Source: Marinobacter sp. | Lineage (GTDB): Bacteria; Pseudomonadota; Gammaproteobacteria; Pseudomonadales; Oleiphilaceae | Direction of reading: 5' to 3' | DNA length: 64,000 bases | Assembly (NCBI GenBank): GCA_022565395.1 | Contig: JAIUMV010000003.1 | Coordinates: 1-64,000, forward strand | Shown here: positions 42,742-51,356 of the stretch, in pieces | Position numbering within the stretch: position 1 is the stretch's first letter | How the letters are laid out: every line of letters starts with the position of its first letter | Program-made: the position numbers and the translations under genes | Notes under the pieces: generated by a model | What the model was told of the DNA's origin: nothing | The model's input: only the letters and a program-made list of their open reading frames with translations | The model's database searches: none

Positions 42742-43623
42742 TCATTCTCTCATGTTGATACTGGGTGGAAAACCGTTGAGTTGCCCATCAGGGCTGTTGG
42801 CTGAGAATTGCAGCGGGTCCAGATTGTAGAAATGCGCGAGCTGTTGATAGACACCCGGCTGGTGGCTTTTCAACTGCCGGGGTTGCTGGAAGAACGCCTC
42901 CGTGAGCACGGCAAAGAACTCCGCCGGATCGGTGGCGCCGTAAGGGTCCAGCCAGGGTTGGCGGCCCGGGTGTTTCAGCGTGGCCTGCAACTCCGCAAAG
43001 GCGGTGGACATGACCTGCTGCCACTGCCCGGCCTCGTCTCTTAACAGGGGTGGGGCGCCGTTAGGGGAGCCGTCCAGATAGTCCAGCTGGTGGGCAAATT
43101 CATGCAGGATCACATTGTGGTCTGCACCGGGATGTTCCAGGGTAGCCTCACAGTCCTCCCATGACAGGATTACCTGGCCATAATCCGATGCCTGCCCTGA
43201 GCGGACCTCCTGATGCCGGCTGACCACCAGTCCGTCGGTCACCTCCTCATCCACGGCATAGGCGCCTGGGTAAATCAGAACGCTGTGGACATGGTCATAG
43301 TCTGCATAGTGGCGCCCCAGTATCAGCAGGCAGGCATGGCCTGCAACCGTCAGCTGCACGGGTTCTGTTACTTCATAGCCGTCACAGCCAAAGAATGTCT
43401 TCTCAGCCATAAAGAGCTGCACGTGTTTTTCCAGCCGTTGTTTCAGGGTATCGGGCAGGCGCAGGTAGATGGGCACCTGGCGGGCCAGTAGTGGGCGCCA
43501 ATGGTCTGGCAGTTCACGTTTTAGCACCCGTTGCCGAACCCAGTGCCGGTAGCAGAACAGGCGAATGACCACCGCGGCGATAATGGCCAGGGCAGCAACG
43601 CCAAACAGCAAGGTTTGCAACAT
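42742..43623 (-). CDS. mtfA: MtfA-like zinc peptidase
   Basis: A 293-residue protein of the MtfA (DgsA anti-repressor) family. An N-terminal hydrophobic segment (about residues 3-20) precedes the catalytic zinc motif HEFAHQLD (His174, Glu175, His178). A downstream acidic region, DPAEFFAVLTEAFFQQPRQL, contributes the third ligand. E. coli MtfA is a cytosolic peptidase that inactivates Mlc; here the membrane anchor differs. It is followed by a lipoprotein gene with separate control. Confidence 0.88.
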   Translation of the reverse strand: MLQTLLFGVAALAIIAAVVIRLFCYRHWVRQRVLKRELPDHWRPLLARQVPIYLRLPDTLKQRLEKHVQLFMAEKTFFGCDGYEVTEPVQLTVAGHACLLILGRHYADYDHVHSVLIYPGAYAVDEEVTDGLVVSRHQEVRSGQASDYGQVILSWEDCEATLEHPGADHNVILHEFAHQLDYLDGSPNGAPPLLRDEAGQWQQVMSTAFAELQATLKHPGRQPWLDPYGATDPAEFFAVLTEAFFQQPRQLKSHQPGVYQQLAHFYNLDPLQFSANSPDGQLNGFPPSINMRE

Positions 43624-43716
43624 GGAGCGCCTGTATCTGTGATGATGGGTTTACGGATGTGTCCGGGTATGATCATATCAGAGCATCAAAACTATCACCT
43701 GAAGGAAAACACGACC

Positions 43717-44193
43717 GTGCTGTTTACGCCTACCAACGAGGAACCGGCTGTACTGATTGCGCGACTGAGCCCTGCTGAGCCCCTTGGCAGCGCCTTCCAG
43801 CGACCGTTTGAGCTGGACGGTCATCGCTGGCTGACGGCTGAGCATTATTATCAGGCGATGAAGTATCCGGGGCGCCCCCGGTTTGACAGCATTCGGCAGG
43901 CGCCGGATGCTGCTGCTGCTCGCAAGCTGGGACGGGGCTGGTTGAAGCGCACCCGGCAGGATTGGAACAGTGTCCGCACGGTGGTCATGACCCGCGCCAT
44001 CTACACGCAGGCACGCAGTCACGAGGACTTTACCGAGGCCCTGTTGGCCACCGGTGATCAACCCATCATCAACAATGACCAATATGACTATTTTTGGGGT
44101 CTGGGGCGGGATCAGCGCGGGCGCAATGAGTTCGGCAAGCTGCTGGTGAATGTCCGCAACCGTTTGCGTCAGGAGCAGGAGGGTAAAATCTGA
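43717..44193 (+). CDS. NADAR-domain protein (YbiA-like N-glycosidase)
   Basis: A 158-residue NADAR/YbiA family protein. The start GTG 43717 follows GAAGGA; an ATG 48 bases upstream is possible but lacks a site. Signature segments are HRWLTAEHYYQAMKYPGRPR, RDWNSVRTVVM in variant form, and DQYDYFWGLGRDQRGRNEFG, the last being the hallmark C-terminal box. E. coli YbiA hydrolyses the N-glycosidic bond of early riboflavin intermediates, limiting their toxicity; other NADAR proteins remove ADP-ribose-like marks. It is followed 15 bases later by an ABM-domain gene. Confidence 0.88.
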   Translation: MLFTPTNEEPAVLIARLSPAEPLGSAFQRPFELDGHRWLTAEHYYQAMKYPGRPRFDSIRQAPDAAAARKLGRGWLKRTRQDWNSVRTVVMTRAIYTQARSHEDFTEALLATGDQPIINNDQYDYFWGLGRDQRGRNEFGKLLVNVRNRLRQEQEGKI

Positions 44194-44208
44194 CGGGGGG
44201 CATACAGG

Positions 44209-44529
44209 ATGAAGTACATCTTTGAAGTACGCATCAAGCCGGGTTACAGCGCTGAGGACTATGCCGATGCCTGGGTGCGGGCGAGCCGGTTGATTCAGCG
44301 CGCGCCGGGGGCTTTGGGTACGGAGCTGCACCGCAAAATCGGTGATCCCAATGCGTTGATTGCCATTGCCCACTGGGCCAGTAAGGCGGATCGGGATGCC
44401 CGCGAGGCGCGTCATGATCCCGAGGTGCTGGCTATTATCCGCAGCGCCGCGCCCTTTGTGGAGATTCGCCCTGTCGGTGAGTTCGAAGAGCCGGAATGGG
44501 TGGTTAAGCCCTCAACATCAGAGGACTAG
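44209..44529 (+). CDS. antibiotic biosynthesis monooxygenase (ABM) domain protein
   Basis: A 106-residue ferredoxin-like-fold protein with the pattern FEVRIKPGYSAEDYADAWVRA, then ALGTELHRKIGDPNALIAIAHW, then DPEVLAIIRSAA. The family acts as small cofactor-free oxygenases or heme-degrading-like enzymes in varied pathways. It lies 15 bases after the NADAR gene, probably cotranscribed. It overlaps the convergent HDOD gene by four bases. Confidence 0.8.
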   Translation: MKYIFEVRIKPGYSAEDYADAWVRASRLIQRAPGALGTELHRKIGDPNALIAIAHWASKADRDAREARHDPEVLAIIRSAAPFVEIRPVGEFEEPEWVVKPSTSED

Positions 44530-46127
44530 CCGCCACCACTCATGGCCTTGGTAGCGGCCTGGCACAGGCTTTTCGCCAGATTGACCGCCTCGTCACTGAG
44601 GGTTTCCTGGTCACCCTGCAAATCGCAGATGATGACCCCTATGGGCTTTTCGGCGGCAAAAAGTGACACCCACAGTGTGCCGCCCATGGGGAGGATGCTA
44701 TCAAACCCCCGGGGCAGCTGGGTCTGCATACGCTGGCGGTTGCTGGCGTTGATGATCAGGCTGGCGGGGCGGCTACAAAGCTGGTTAAAAAGCCCGGGCT
44801 GCTGAAAGTCGCAGCTGAAGCTGCCCAGCGGGTGTTTGCTTGTGAAACCAATCAGTTTGGTGGTTTTAATCTGCTGGGTGCCTGCCGGTACCAGCAGCAA
44901 CGCCAGTCGCTGCACACCCACCCCGAGCTTCAGCCCTTTCACCAGTTCGGTCAGTGCCGCCGAGGGCTTCATCGGCGACAGGCTCTGTGGCTTGAGATTG
45001 GCCAGGGTTTGTTGTACCAGTGCCTCGTCCAGACATCGGGGTGTTCGGGTGTCAGACGGAGGTTCGCTTGCGGCGGGTGATGCCATCGCAGGCGACGGGG
45101 CAACAGCAGCAGGAGGCACAGGCACTTCAGTGGTGCCCAGGGGTCGCCAGCCTTCAGGTAGCAACAGCAGTTCCGCTGCCGGCGACATCCAGCAGGTGGC
45201 CCCGAGCTGGCGGGAAACCGATACACAGCAATTTTGAATAAGGCGGCGGGCATCGTCCACGGAGCCCCCCAGATAGGCCGCGATCAGGGGCAGGCTGGCG
45301 GTCAGATAAGGCTCGCGCCAACCGGGCCTGGCGGCAACCCTTACCCGGTTAGCCAGTGCTGACGCGGTAATCGGTGCCTGCAACTTCACCAGGCGGGCGC
45401 GATCCTCCCCCGTCAGCGTGGCAGAGTCAGCATCTTTCAGCGCTGCCAGTTCGGTTTCCTGCGCGTTCAGCCACTGCTGTTGCTCTAATGCCTCCGTGAT
45501 CTCCTCTGGTACTTGGAAGCGGCTCAGTAAGGCCCGGCACAGGGCGTCTCGTGTACATCCCAGCAGTCGTTGCTCTGCGCTCTGCACGGGCTCCTCGTCC
45601 CGATAGACAGCGTTCTGGAGTGCGATCATGGTCTGGGGTGCGTGTAGCCACAGCAGCCAGTCGGGCAGCCCGGACAGCACTGATGCCAGCCAGAGCTCAT
45701 CCCGCCCGGACACCTTTTTCAGTTGCAGCATGGCCCAGGCCAGTTCACCTGCAATCATACTGTCTGCGTAGGCGCGGAAGGCCATGGCGGGCATGTCGTT
45801 ATCGGTGACGGCAGTCAGCGTGTGGCAAAGCGTGCTGAGGCGCTCGCTACCCAGCGTGTTAACCGCATGTTCCGGCCCGCGCACACTGTTGCCTTTGGCC
45901 TGCTGCAGCTTCTGTGCCTGCAGGGTGACATGAAATGTCAGGGCTGGATCAGTGGCGATCAGGCGATGGGGCGCGCTCTGGTTGCCTTCTTTTCCCGCCA
46001 GCAAGGCGCGCAATTCGGCGAGTGCATCGGCCCGCACGGGCAGCGGGCGGGTTTTGAGGTAATCGGCCCAGGCATCGGCACCCTTGAGCTCTGCGGGTTC
46101 ATGTGTTGGAGTCTTTGTGTGCGCCAT
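44526..46127 (-). CDS. HDOD-domain signalling protein
   Basis: A 533-residue protein. Residues about 25-225 form an HDOD domain (VNTLGSERLSTLCHTLTAV, then ELAWAMLQLKKVSGRDELW), a catalytically inactive HD-like fold. A Pro/Ala linker (about 335-365; VPVPPAAVAPSPAMASPAAS) leads to a C-terminal GAF-like domain (about 380-530; LVKGLKLGVGVQRLALLLVP). HDOD proteins often act in motility, c-di-GMP or stress signalling. The start at 46127 is by family length; longer frames are possible. No neighbour gives the pathway. Confidence 0.85.
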   Translation of the reverse strand: MAHTKTPTHEPAELKGADAWADYLKTRPLPVRADALAELRALLAGKEGNQSAPHRLIATDPALTFHVTLQAQKLQQAKGNSVRGPEHAVNTLGSERLSTLCHTLTAVTDNDMPAMAFRAYADSMIAGELAWAMLQLKKVSGRDELWLASVLSGLPDWLLWLHAPQTMIALQNAVYRDEEPVQSAEQRLLGCTRDALCRALLSRFQVPEEITEALEQQQWLNAQETELAALKDADSATLTGEDRARLVKLQAPITASALANRVRVAARPGWREPYLTASLPLIAAYLGGSVDDARRLIQNCCVSVSRQLGATCWMSPAAELLLLPEGWRPLGTTEVPVPPAAVAPSPAMASPAASEPPSDTRTPRCLDEALVQQTLANLKPQSLSPMKPSAALTELVKGLKLGVGVQRLALLLVPAGTQQIKTTKLIGFTSKHPLGSFSCDFQQPGLFNQLCSRPASLIINASNRQRMQTQLPRGFDSILPMGGTLWVSLFAAEKPIGVIICDLQGDQETLSDEAVNLAKSLCQAATKAMSGGG

Positions 46128-46246
46128 GCAGGGCCTGATAGTTGTCAGTTTGGGTGATGCAAGCTTAATGGACTTGCAGCGGATTTTCATGTTTTGAGGC
46201 TGTCAGTGCGCGACAGCTTAAGATCTTAATCTTAGTCTCCTGAGTT

Positions 46247-47215
46247 TTAGTCGTTGCGTTTTGTTAGTGACAGGTTTGGCGTCAACTCATAGGTATCCAG
46301 ATCCTTCGCCATCACCAGGTTACCGTGGTAGTGGGCTCGTGCTTCTGCCTCGAGTTCACCAATATAGGGTTGCAGGGCCGGGTTGGCCTGGTAGCGCGCG
46401 CTGAAGTGGGTCAGGGCCAGGTGAGGTAGTCCGGCCTGTTCGGCAAAGCGGGCCACCTGGGCCGCAGAGCTGTGCTGGGGCAGTGGGCCTACCCTGTCAG
46501 CCACCGCCTGGGTGTAGGTGGCTTCATGGATCAGTAACTGGGCGCCCTCGCAGGCGTTGGCCAACAGATCCGGGGTGTCATTGTCCCCCGCCACGACAAT
46601 TCGCCGTGGCACGCGTTCGATTCTGGTGTAGTCATCGGCACGCAGTGTCCGACCGTCGAGGAGAACAAGGTCATGGCCCCGCTGCAGTTCACCCCAGACC
46701 GGCCCGGCGGGCACGCCGTCAGCGTTGAGACGGTCCCGGTCAAGCTGACGTTCCAGACGCTTTTCTGTGAATACAAAGGCGTGGCAGGGTACCCGGTGGG
46801 ACAGGGGCGCGGTGGATACTGCCAGGGCGTCATCCTGCCAGTGAAAGCTGGGTTGCTCGGAATCCAGAAAATGCACCGGGTAACTCAGCGCGGAGTCCGT
46901 GTTGCCCAGGGCGGCCTCGACGAATCTTTGCACGCCGGGTGGGGCGATAACGGACAGGGGGGCTGTTCGCCCGGACATGGACGCGCTGGCCAGCACGCCC
47001 GGTAGCCCGAAGGTGTGATCGCCATGCACATGGGTAATAAAAATGGCCTGCAATTGCAGCAGGGAATGACGTGTCATCAGTAACCGGTGCTGGGTCCCCT
47101 CACCACAGTCCACCAGATACCAGGCTCTGGGCTTGCCGTATTGAAGCGCCAGTGCCGAGACGTTGCGGGCTTTGGTGGGGGTTCCGGCAGAGGTGCCGAG
47201 GAAGGTGATGTGCAT
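46247..47215 (-). CDS. rnz: ribonuclease Z
   Basis: A 322-residue metallo-beta-lactamase-fold tRNA 3' processing nuclease. MHITFLGTSAGTPTKARNVS is the conserved N-terminus, FITHVHGDHTFGLPG the zinc-binding HxHxDH motif, and LALTHFSARY the C-terminal His motif. A GTG start 33 bases upstream would add residues lacking in homologues. It cleaves the 3' trailer of tRNAs without encoded CCA and has wider RNA roles; both tRNAs in this window encode CCA. Confidence 0.94.
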   Translation of the reverse strand: MHITFLGTSAGTPTKARNVSALALQYGKPRAWYLVDCGEGTQHRLLMTRHSLLQLQAIFITHVHGDHTFGLPGVLASASMSGRTAPLSVIAPPGVQRFVEAALGNTDSALSYPVHFLDSEQPSFHWQDDALAVSTAPLSHRVPCHAFVFTEKRLERQLDRDRLNADGVPAGPVWGELQRGHDLVLLDGRTLRADDYTRIERVPRRIVVAGDNDTPDLLANACEGAQLLIHEATYTQAVADRVGPLPQHSSAAQVARFAEQAGLPHLALTHFSARYQANPALQPYIGELEAEARAHYHGNLVMAKDLDTYELTPNLSLTKRND

Positions 47216-47295
47216 GCTTGAGTCATCCGGTCGCAGCGCGTGGTTCACAGTTTAACCGAATGACTAATCAGAGGCTCCCCGGGAGGCGGAGGCGT

Positions 47296-47323
47296 ACGCG
47301 AGGGGCAGGGATGACCCTCGCGT
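47296..47323 (-). terminator. hairpin downstream of znuA
   Basis: ACGCGAGGG and CCCTCGCGT form a 9-bp perfect stem with a 10-base loop twelve bases after the znuA stop. No T-run follows; probable terminator. Confidence 0.5.
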
Positions 47324-47334
47324 TGCGGTGGGGC

Positions 47335-48360
47335 TCACTGGGCGACGCAGCCCAGAACCTGAGCGGCCAACGCCCGCTGGAAGGCAACATAACCCTGGCT
47401 GTTGCTCTCGATATCCACCGCCAGTGGGTCCCACATACTGGTCTGGACAGGCACGCCTTCGGACACGGTGCGCCACCATTGTTCGTTGAACTGGGGCTCA
47501 CTCAGCAGGCAGGGGTTACTGGCAGCGCGCAGCCGGTTTTGAATGTCCGCTATGTGGCGGGCGCCGGGTGTACGCTCCGGGCTGGGGGTCAGGGAGCCGA
47601 CAATCTTCAGTGTGTAGTGGTCGGCAAACAGGGTAAAGGCCTCGTGGTAGGTAAACAGGTCCATACCGCGGACCGGCTCCAGTTGTGCCTGAATTTCAGC
47701 CTCGGCAGCGCGAAGGTCGGCTTCAAAGGTCGCCAGGTTACGCTCCAGTTGCGCTGCATCCGCGCCGGGCAGTTGTGCCAGGACCTGTTTGATATCACCT
47801 GCCATGCGCAGTGCCAGCATAGGGTCAAGCCAGATATGGGGGTCTTCATCATGATGGTGGTCATGACCATGACTGTGCCCGTGACCATGACTGTGCCCGT
47901 GACCATGATTGTGGCCGTGGTTATGTCCATGCCCATGACTGTGTCCGTGTCCGTGGCTATGGCCTTGGCTGTGACCATGCCCATGTCCGTCCTGCTTGGC
48001 CGCTTCCTGGCGCCAGTTTTCCGGTGCTTTGCCCAGGGTATGGACTTTGGCTTGCAGCTCCTGATTTGCTAACAGGCGAGCAAGGAAGGTTTCCATATCC
48101 GGGCCGATCCAGAATATCGCGTCTGCCTGAGCCAGCAGCCGGCGTTCTGAGGGGCGTAACTGATAGGTGTGAGGGCTGGCGTTGTCGGGGATCAGCGTCG
48201 TGACGCGAGCCTCGTCGCCAGCGACGGCTTTGACGATCAGTTCCAGCGGCTTGATGGAAGTCACAATCTGGGGCTGTGCGTGAGCAGGCGCTGTCAGCAA
48301 CGTAGCGGCGAACAGCGTCATCAGTCCTGCCAACAGCCGGTTAGCGGTCAGTCTGTGCAT
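47335..48360 (-). CDS. znuA: zinc ABC transporter substrate-binding protein
   Basis: A 341-residue periplasmic protein. Signal peptide with cleavage near AHA (about residue 28). The SBP fold begins [20 protein letters not shown], with metal ligands in SPHTYQLRP, the [11 protein letters not shown]-type segment and [13 protein letters not shown]. Residues 124-170 are an exceptionally long His/Gly tract ([18 protein letters not shown]), which collects zinc. No znuB/C or zur gene is nearby. A Zur-like site precedes it, and it is divergent from gltX. Confidence 0.94.
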   Translation of the reverse strand: MHRLTANRLLAGLMTLFAATLLTAPAHAQPQIVTSIKPLELIVKAVAGDEARVTTLIPDNASPHTYQLRPSERRLLAQADAIFWIGPDMETFLARLLANQELQAKVHTLGKAPENWRQEAAKQDGHGHGHSQGHSHGHGHSHGHGHNHGHNHGHGHSHGHGHSHGHDHHHDEDPHIWLDPMLALRMAGDIKQVLAQLPGADAAQLERNLATFEADLRAAEAEIQAQLEPVRGMDLFTYHEAFTLFADHYTLKIVGSLTPSPERTPGARHIADIQNRLRAASNPCLLSEPQFNEQWWRTVSEGVPVQTSMWDPLAVDIESNSQGYVAFQRALAAQVLGCVAQ

Positions 48361-48388
48361 GGTGATTATCCAGAGGTTAGTAAGTTAA

Positions 48389-48411
48389 GAAACGTTATAA
48401 TATTGCAATCT
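48389..48411. promoter_or_regulatory. Zur-like box upstream of znuA
   Basis: GAAACGTTATAATATTGCAATC has a strong left half of the Zur consensus (GAAATGTTATANTATAACATTTC) and an imperfect right half. It lies about 30 bases before znuA. Zinc-dependent repression of znuA is the expected use. Confidence 0.5.
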
Positions 48412-48483
48412 TGCACCATGCGCAAACCACGCCAGACCGCTATAATGCGGGGCTTTTCCACCTTGCAGCAAACAGGACAGGTC

Positions 48484-49968
48484 ATGACCGTTCGTACTCG
48501 TATTGCGCCGTCGCCTACCGGTGACCCCCACGTTGGTACCGCCTATGTGGCGTTGTTCAACCTCTGCTTTGCCCGCCAGCATGGCGGCCAGTTCATATTG
48601 CGTATTGAGGATACGGACCAGGCGCGCAGTACCAGTGAATCTGAACAGCAGATCTTTGATGCCTTGCGCTGGCTGGGGCTGGACTGGGACGAAGGCCCGG
48701 ACGTGGGTGGTCCGCATGGGCCTTACCGGCAGTCAGAGCGCAAAGGCATGTACGCCGATTATGCTTTTGAACTGGTTCGTAAGGGGCATGCATTTTATTG
48801 TTTCCGTACCCCGGAAGAACTGGAGCAGATTCGTGAGGAACGTAAGGCTCAGGGGCTGAATCCGGGTATCAAAGGGCACCTGGAACTTCCGGAAGACGAC
48901 GTGCAGCGGCGCCTCGCGGCCGGCGAGCCCTATGTCATCCGCATGAAAGTGCCGGATGAGGGGGTGTGCGTCATTCAGGATATGTTGCGTGGTGAGATTG
49001 AGATCGACTGGTCCCAGGTGGATTGCCAGATTCTGCTGAAGTCTGACGGTATGCCCACCTACCACCTGGCCAACGTGGTAGATGACCATCTGATGCAGAT
49101 CACCCATGTATTGCGGGGGGAGGAGTGGATTAACTCGGCTCCCAAGCACAAGCTGCTTTACGAGTATTTCGGCTGGGATATGCCGGTACTCTGTCACTTG
49201 CCCCTGTTGCGTAATCCGGACAAGAGCAAACTGTCCAAACGCAAGAACCCTACCAGTATCACCTTCTATGAGCGCATGGGTTTCATGCCGGAGGCTGTGG
49301 TGAACTATCTGGGGCGTATGGGCTGGTCCATGCCGGACGAGCGGGAGAAGTTCACGCTTGCCGAGATGATCGAGCATTTCGACATCAATAGGGTGTCACT
49401 GGGTGGGCCGGTGTTTGATGTGGCCAAGCTACGCTGGCTGAACAGCTTGTGGTTGCGGGAAAACCTCACCGATGAGGAGTTTGTGGCGCGGCTGCAGCAG
49501 TGGTGGTTCAACCGCGAGAAACTTGCGTCGCTGGTGCCTCACATCAAGTCGCGAGCGGAAGTGTTCAGCGATGTGGCGCCCATGGCCGCCTTCATGTTTG
49601 CCGGCGAACTCAACCTGACACCGGAGTCCTTTGCCCACAACAAGCTGGATGAAGGGCAGGTGCGCAGGGTACTGCAGTTCAGCCTCTGGCGCCTCGAAGC
49701 CCAGCGTCACTGGAGCAAAGAGACGATTTTTGCTGACATCAAGGCCCTGGCCAAGGCCATGGACCTGAAAATGGGTGATTTCATGTTCCCCATTTTTGTT
49801 GCGGTTGCCGGTACGCCCAACAGCTGGTCGGTGATGGACTCCATGGCTTCGCTGGGGCCGGATATGACCCGGGCCCGCTTGCGCCATGCGCTGGATGTGC
49901 TGGGTGGTTTCTCCAAGAAAGAAACCAAAAAGGTCGAGAAGGAATACGCCGCTTTGACTGCAGAATGA
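48484..49968 (+). CDS. gltX: glutamyl-tRNA synthetase
   Basis: A 494-residue class I synthetase. The HIGH-type motif is in [17 protein letters not shown] and the KMSKS-type motif is SKLSKRKNP near residue 250. The C-terminal anticodon-binding region is typical of bacterial GltX. The ATG at 48484 begins [13 protein letters not shown]; longer frames upstream run across the znuA promoter. It is followed at about 90 bases by tRNA-Ala and tRNA-Glu, the latter being its own substrate. Confidence 0.97.
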   Translation: MTVRTRIAPSPTGDPHVGTAYVALFNLCFARQHGGQFILRIEDTDQARSTSESEQQIFDALRWLGLDWDEGPDVGGPHGPYRQSERKGMYADYAFELVRKGHAFYCFRTPEELEQIREERKAQGLNPGIKGHLELPEDDVQRRLAAGEPYVIRMKVPDEGVCVIQDMLRGEIEIDWSQVDCQILLKSDGMPTYHLANVVDDHLMQITHVLRGEEWINSAPKHKLLYEYFGWDMPVLCHLPLLRNPDKSKLSKRKNPTSITFYERMGFMPEAVVNYLGRMGWSMPDEREKFTLAEMIEHFDINRVSLGGPVFDVAKLRWLNSLWLRENLTDEEFVARLQQWWFNREKLASLVPHIKSRAEVFSDVAPMAAFMFAGELNLTPESFAHNKLDEGQVRRVLQFSLWRLEAQRHWSKETIFADIKALAKAMDLKMGDFMFPIFVAVAGTPNSWSVMDSMASLGPDMTRARLRHALDVLGGFSKKETKKVEKEYAALTAE

Positions 49969-50018
49969 TCAGTGCTGCCCCCGGTTGTCATCGCTTTTAA
50001 AAAAATGGAAAAAAAGGG

Positions 50019-50047
50019 TTGACGATCAAAGGGGCGGTCACTAATAT
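50019..50047 (+). promoter_or_regulatory. predicted promoter of the tRNA-Ala/tRNA-Glu unit
   Basis: TTGACG (50019-50024), 17 bases, then TAATAT (50042-50047), with start expected near 50054. This is a good sigma-70 match just 14 bases before the first tRNA. Confidence 0.7.
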
Positions 50048-50060
50048 ACGCAGCCGTTGA

Positions 50061-50136
50061 GGGGCCATAGCTCAGCTGGGAGAGCGCAACGCTGGCAGCG
50101 TTGAGGTCAGGAGTTCGATCCTCCTTGGCTCCACCA
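50061..50136 (+). tRNA. tRNA-Ala (GGC)
   Basis: A 76-base cloverleaf with encoded CCA. The anticodon loop CTGGCAG gives GGC. The acceptor stem GGGGCCA/TGGCTCC includes the G3:U70 pair that is the alanine identity element. D-loop (AGCTGGGA) and T-loop (GTTCGAT) are normal. Confidence 0.97.
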
Positions 50137-50143
50137 ATTTCTA

Positions 50144-50219
50144 GTCCCCTTCGTCTAGTGGCCTAGGACACCGCCCTTTCACGGCGGTAACGGGGGTTCG
50201 AGTCCCCCAGGGGACGCCA
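50144..50219 (+). tRNA. tRNA-Glu (TTC)
   Basis: A 76-base cloverleaf with encoded CCA. The anticodon loop CTTTCAC gives TTC; acceptor stem GTCCCCT/AGGGGAC pairs perfectly. It is seven bases from tRNA-Ala and cotranscribed. Adjacent gltX charges it. Confidence 0.97.
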
Positions 50220-50260
50220 CTACGAGGGATGCCATCAAGGATTGATAGCAACCCAAAAAA

Positions 50261-50283
50261 ACCGCCTTCGGGCGGTTTTTTTT
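50261..50283 (+). terminator. tRNA operon terminator
   Basis: ACCGCC-TTCG-GGCGGT hairpin with the stable UUCG tetraloop followed by T-run 50275-50283. Strong intrinsic terminator. Confidence 0.95.
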
Positions 50284-50300
50284 CGTCTGCAATCTGGGTT

Positions 50301-50324
50301 GGCGAGGCGAGGCGAGGCGGGGCG
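50301..50324. repeat. GGCGA short tandem repeat
   Basis: GGCGA appears three times in a row, followed by the variants GGCGG and GGCG. It is between the tRNA terminator and the QueD-like gene and lies outside coding sequence. It may vary in length. Confidence 0.7.
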
Positions 50325-50393
50325 CTCAGGGCGCCCTTACGCCTGAGGCGATTTTGGGGGTAGGGTGGGTAATGCCGGTCTGGTAGCGGCCTG

Positions 50394-51245
50394 TCAGCGA
50401 CGTGCTATGGCGCCTTTACCCACGCCTTCATAGGCTTTGACCTGAATATCGCTGGTGGGGTAGTCCGTCTTACAGCGGTCGGCCAGGTGGGCTGCAATAA
50501 GTTCGACCGTGGAATCGCTGTCGATCAGATAGACCCGTGTACTTGGCAGGGTCAGGCTGAACTCGCCCTGGTTGGCTTCATAGCTGAAGGTAATGTAGTT
50601 GACGCCATTGTCCATAAACTCCTGAACGACATCTTCGGTAGTGCCCACATAGATATCTTCCCAGCGCTGTGCCCACAGGCGCTCCAGCGCGTAATCACGA
50701 TGTCCGTTGCGAGAGATCTGGATGCGCGAGCGGTGGCCATGGGCAATGCGCTGACAGTTGCCGAGGTGCTTTTTCAGTCCGTGGACATAATGGTAGTAAG
50801 GGCCGTCGATAACCTCTTCCCGCAATTCAATGTGGATCTCGGTCACGTTGGCAGGCAATACCGCCCGCAGCTCCTGCTCCAGCAGTCTTGCCACTGCTGA
50901 CGGATAAACCTGCTTGCCAGGTATCACTACAATGCCCTGCTCAGGGGATACGTGGGTGATCAGGGCACCATCCGCCAGCGTCCACTTCACCGTGACAGGG
51001 TCCTGCAGCTGGTCAATGCTGAGCCCGGCATAGTCACCGGGGATCACCAGGCGGTGGTCCACCCGTTCGTCAATCACGGTTTTGATGGTGCGTTTTACCG
51101 AGCCAAAGTCAAACACCATGCCCTGGTCGTCCAGTTCGCCTCCCAGCACAATGTCAACGATCCAGCTCTCACCCACCAGCCCCCGTTGGCTGTCCAGGTA
51201 AGCAAAGTCGATGACCGTCAGATTGTCGACGAACAGGTAGTTCAT
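50394..51245 (-). CDS. double 6-carboxytetrahydropterin synthase (QueD)-like protein
   Basis: A 283-residue protein with two tunnelling (T-fold) modules. The first (about 1-135) keeps the second half of the QueD signature (GMVFDFGSVKRTIKTVIDER and DHRL) but lacks the N-terminal His/Cys zinc site. The second (about 136-283) keeps YYHYVHGLKKHLGNCQRI and AHGHRSRI, the zinc ligands and catalytic Cys, but not the DF..LK part. The two halves together carry one full active-site set. Canonical QueD is about 120 residues, so this is a fused, subfunctionalised paralogue. Substrate: a dihydroneopterin-triphosphate-like pterin for queuosine or folate-type synthesis is likely but unproved. Confidence 0.83.
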   Translation of the reverse strand: MNYLFVDNLTVIDFAYLDSQRGLVGESWIVDIVLGGELDDQGMVFDFGSVKRTIKTVIDERVDHRLVIPGDYAGLSIDQLQDPVTVKWTLADGALITHVSPEQGIVVIPGKQVYPSAVARLLEQELRAVLPANVTEIHIELREEVIDGPYYHYVHGLKKHLGNCQRIAHGHRSRIQISRNGHRDYALERLWAQRWEDIYVGTTEDVVQEFMDNGVNYITFSYEANQGEFSLTLPSTRVYLIDSDSTVELIAAHLADRCKTDYPTSDIQVKAYEGVGKGAIARR

Positions 51246-51316
51246 GCAGGATTCCGTCTTGGCGAGGGTGGCTAAAGTGCAAGTTTACCAAAATTAGACG
51301 GAAGTGAGGGATAGTC

Positions 51317-51335
51317 GGGGGCGGATTAAGCCCCC
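51317..51335 (-). terminator. hairpin after the receiver gene
   Basis: GGGGGC and GCCCCC flank GGATTAA. Located 22 bases past the receiver-gene stop on the minus strand; no T-run. Possible terminator. Confidence 0.45.
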
Positions 51336-51356
51336 GGCGTGGTGATAACGGACGGA

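Noticed and set aside
47863-47985. short direct repeats resembling a repeat array
   Set aside because: They encode the His/Gly tract of ZnuA in frame; there are no spacers as in CRISPR.
47218-48072. 284-residue plus-strand frame with Met/Thr/Val repeats
   Set aside because: It is antisense to znuA; the repeats are the complement of the His/Gly tract.
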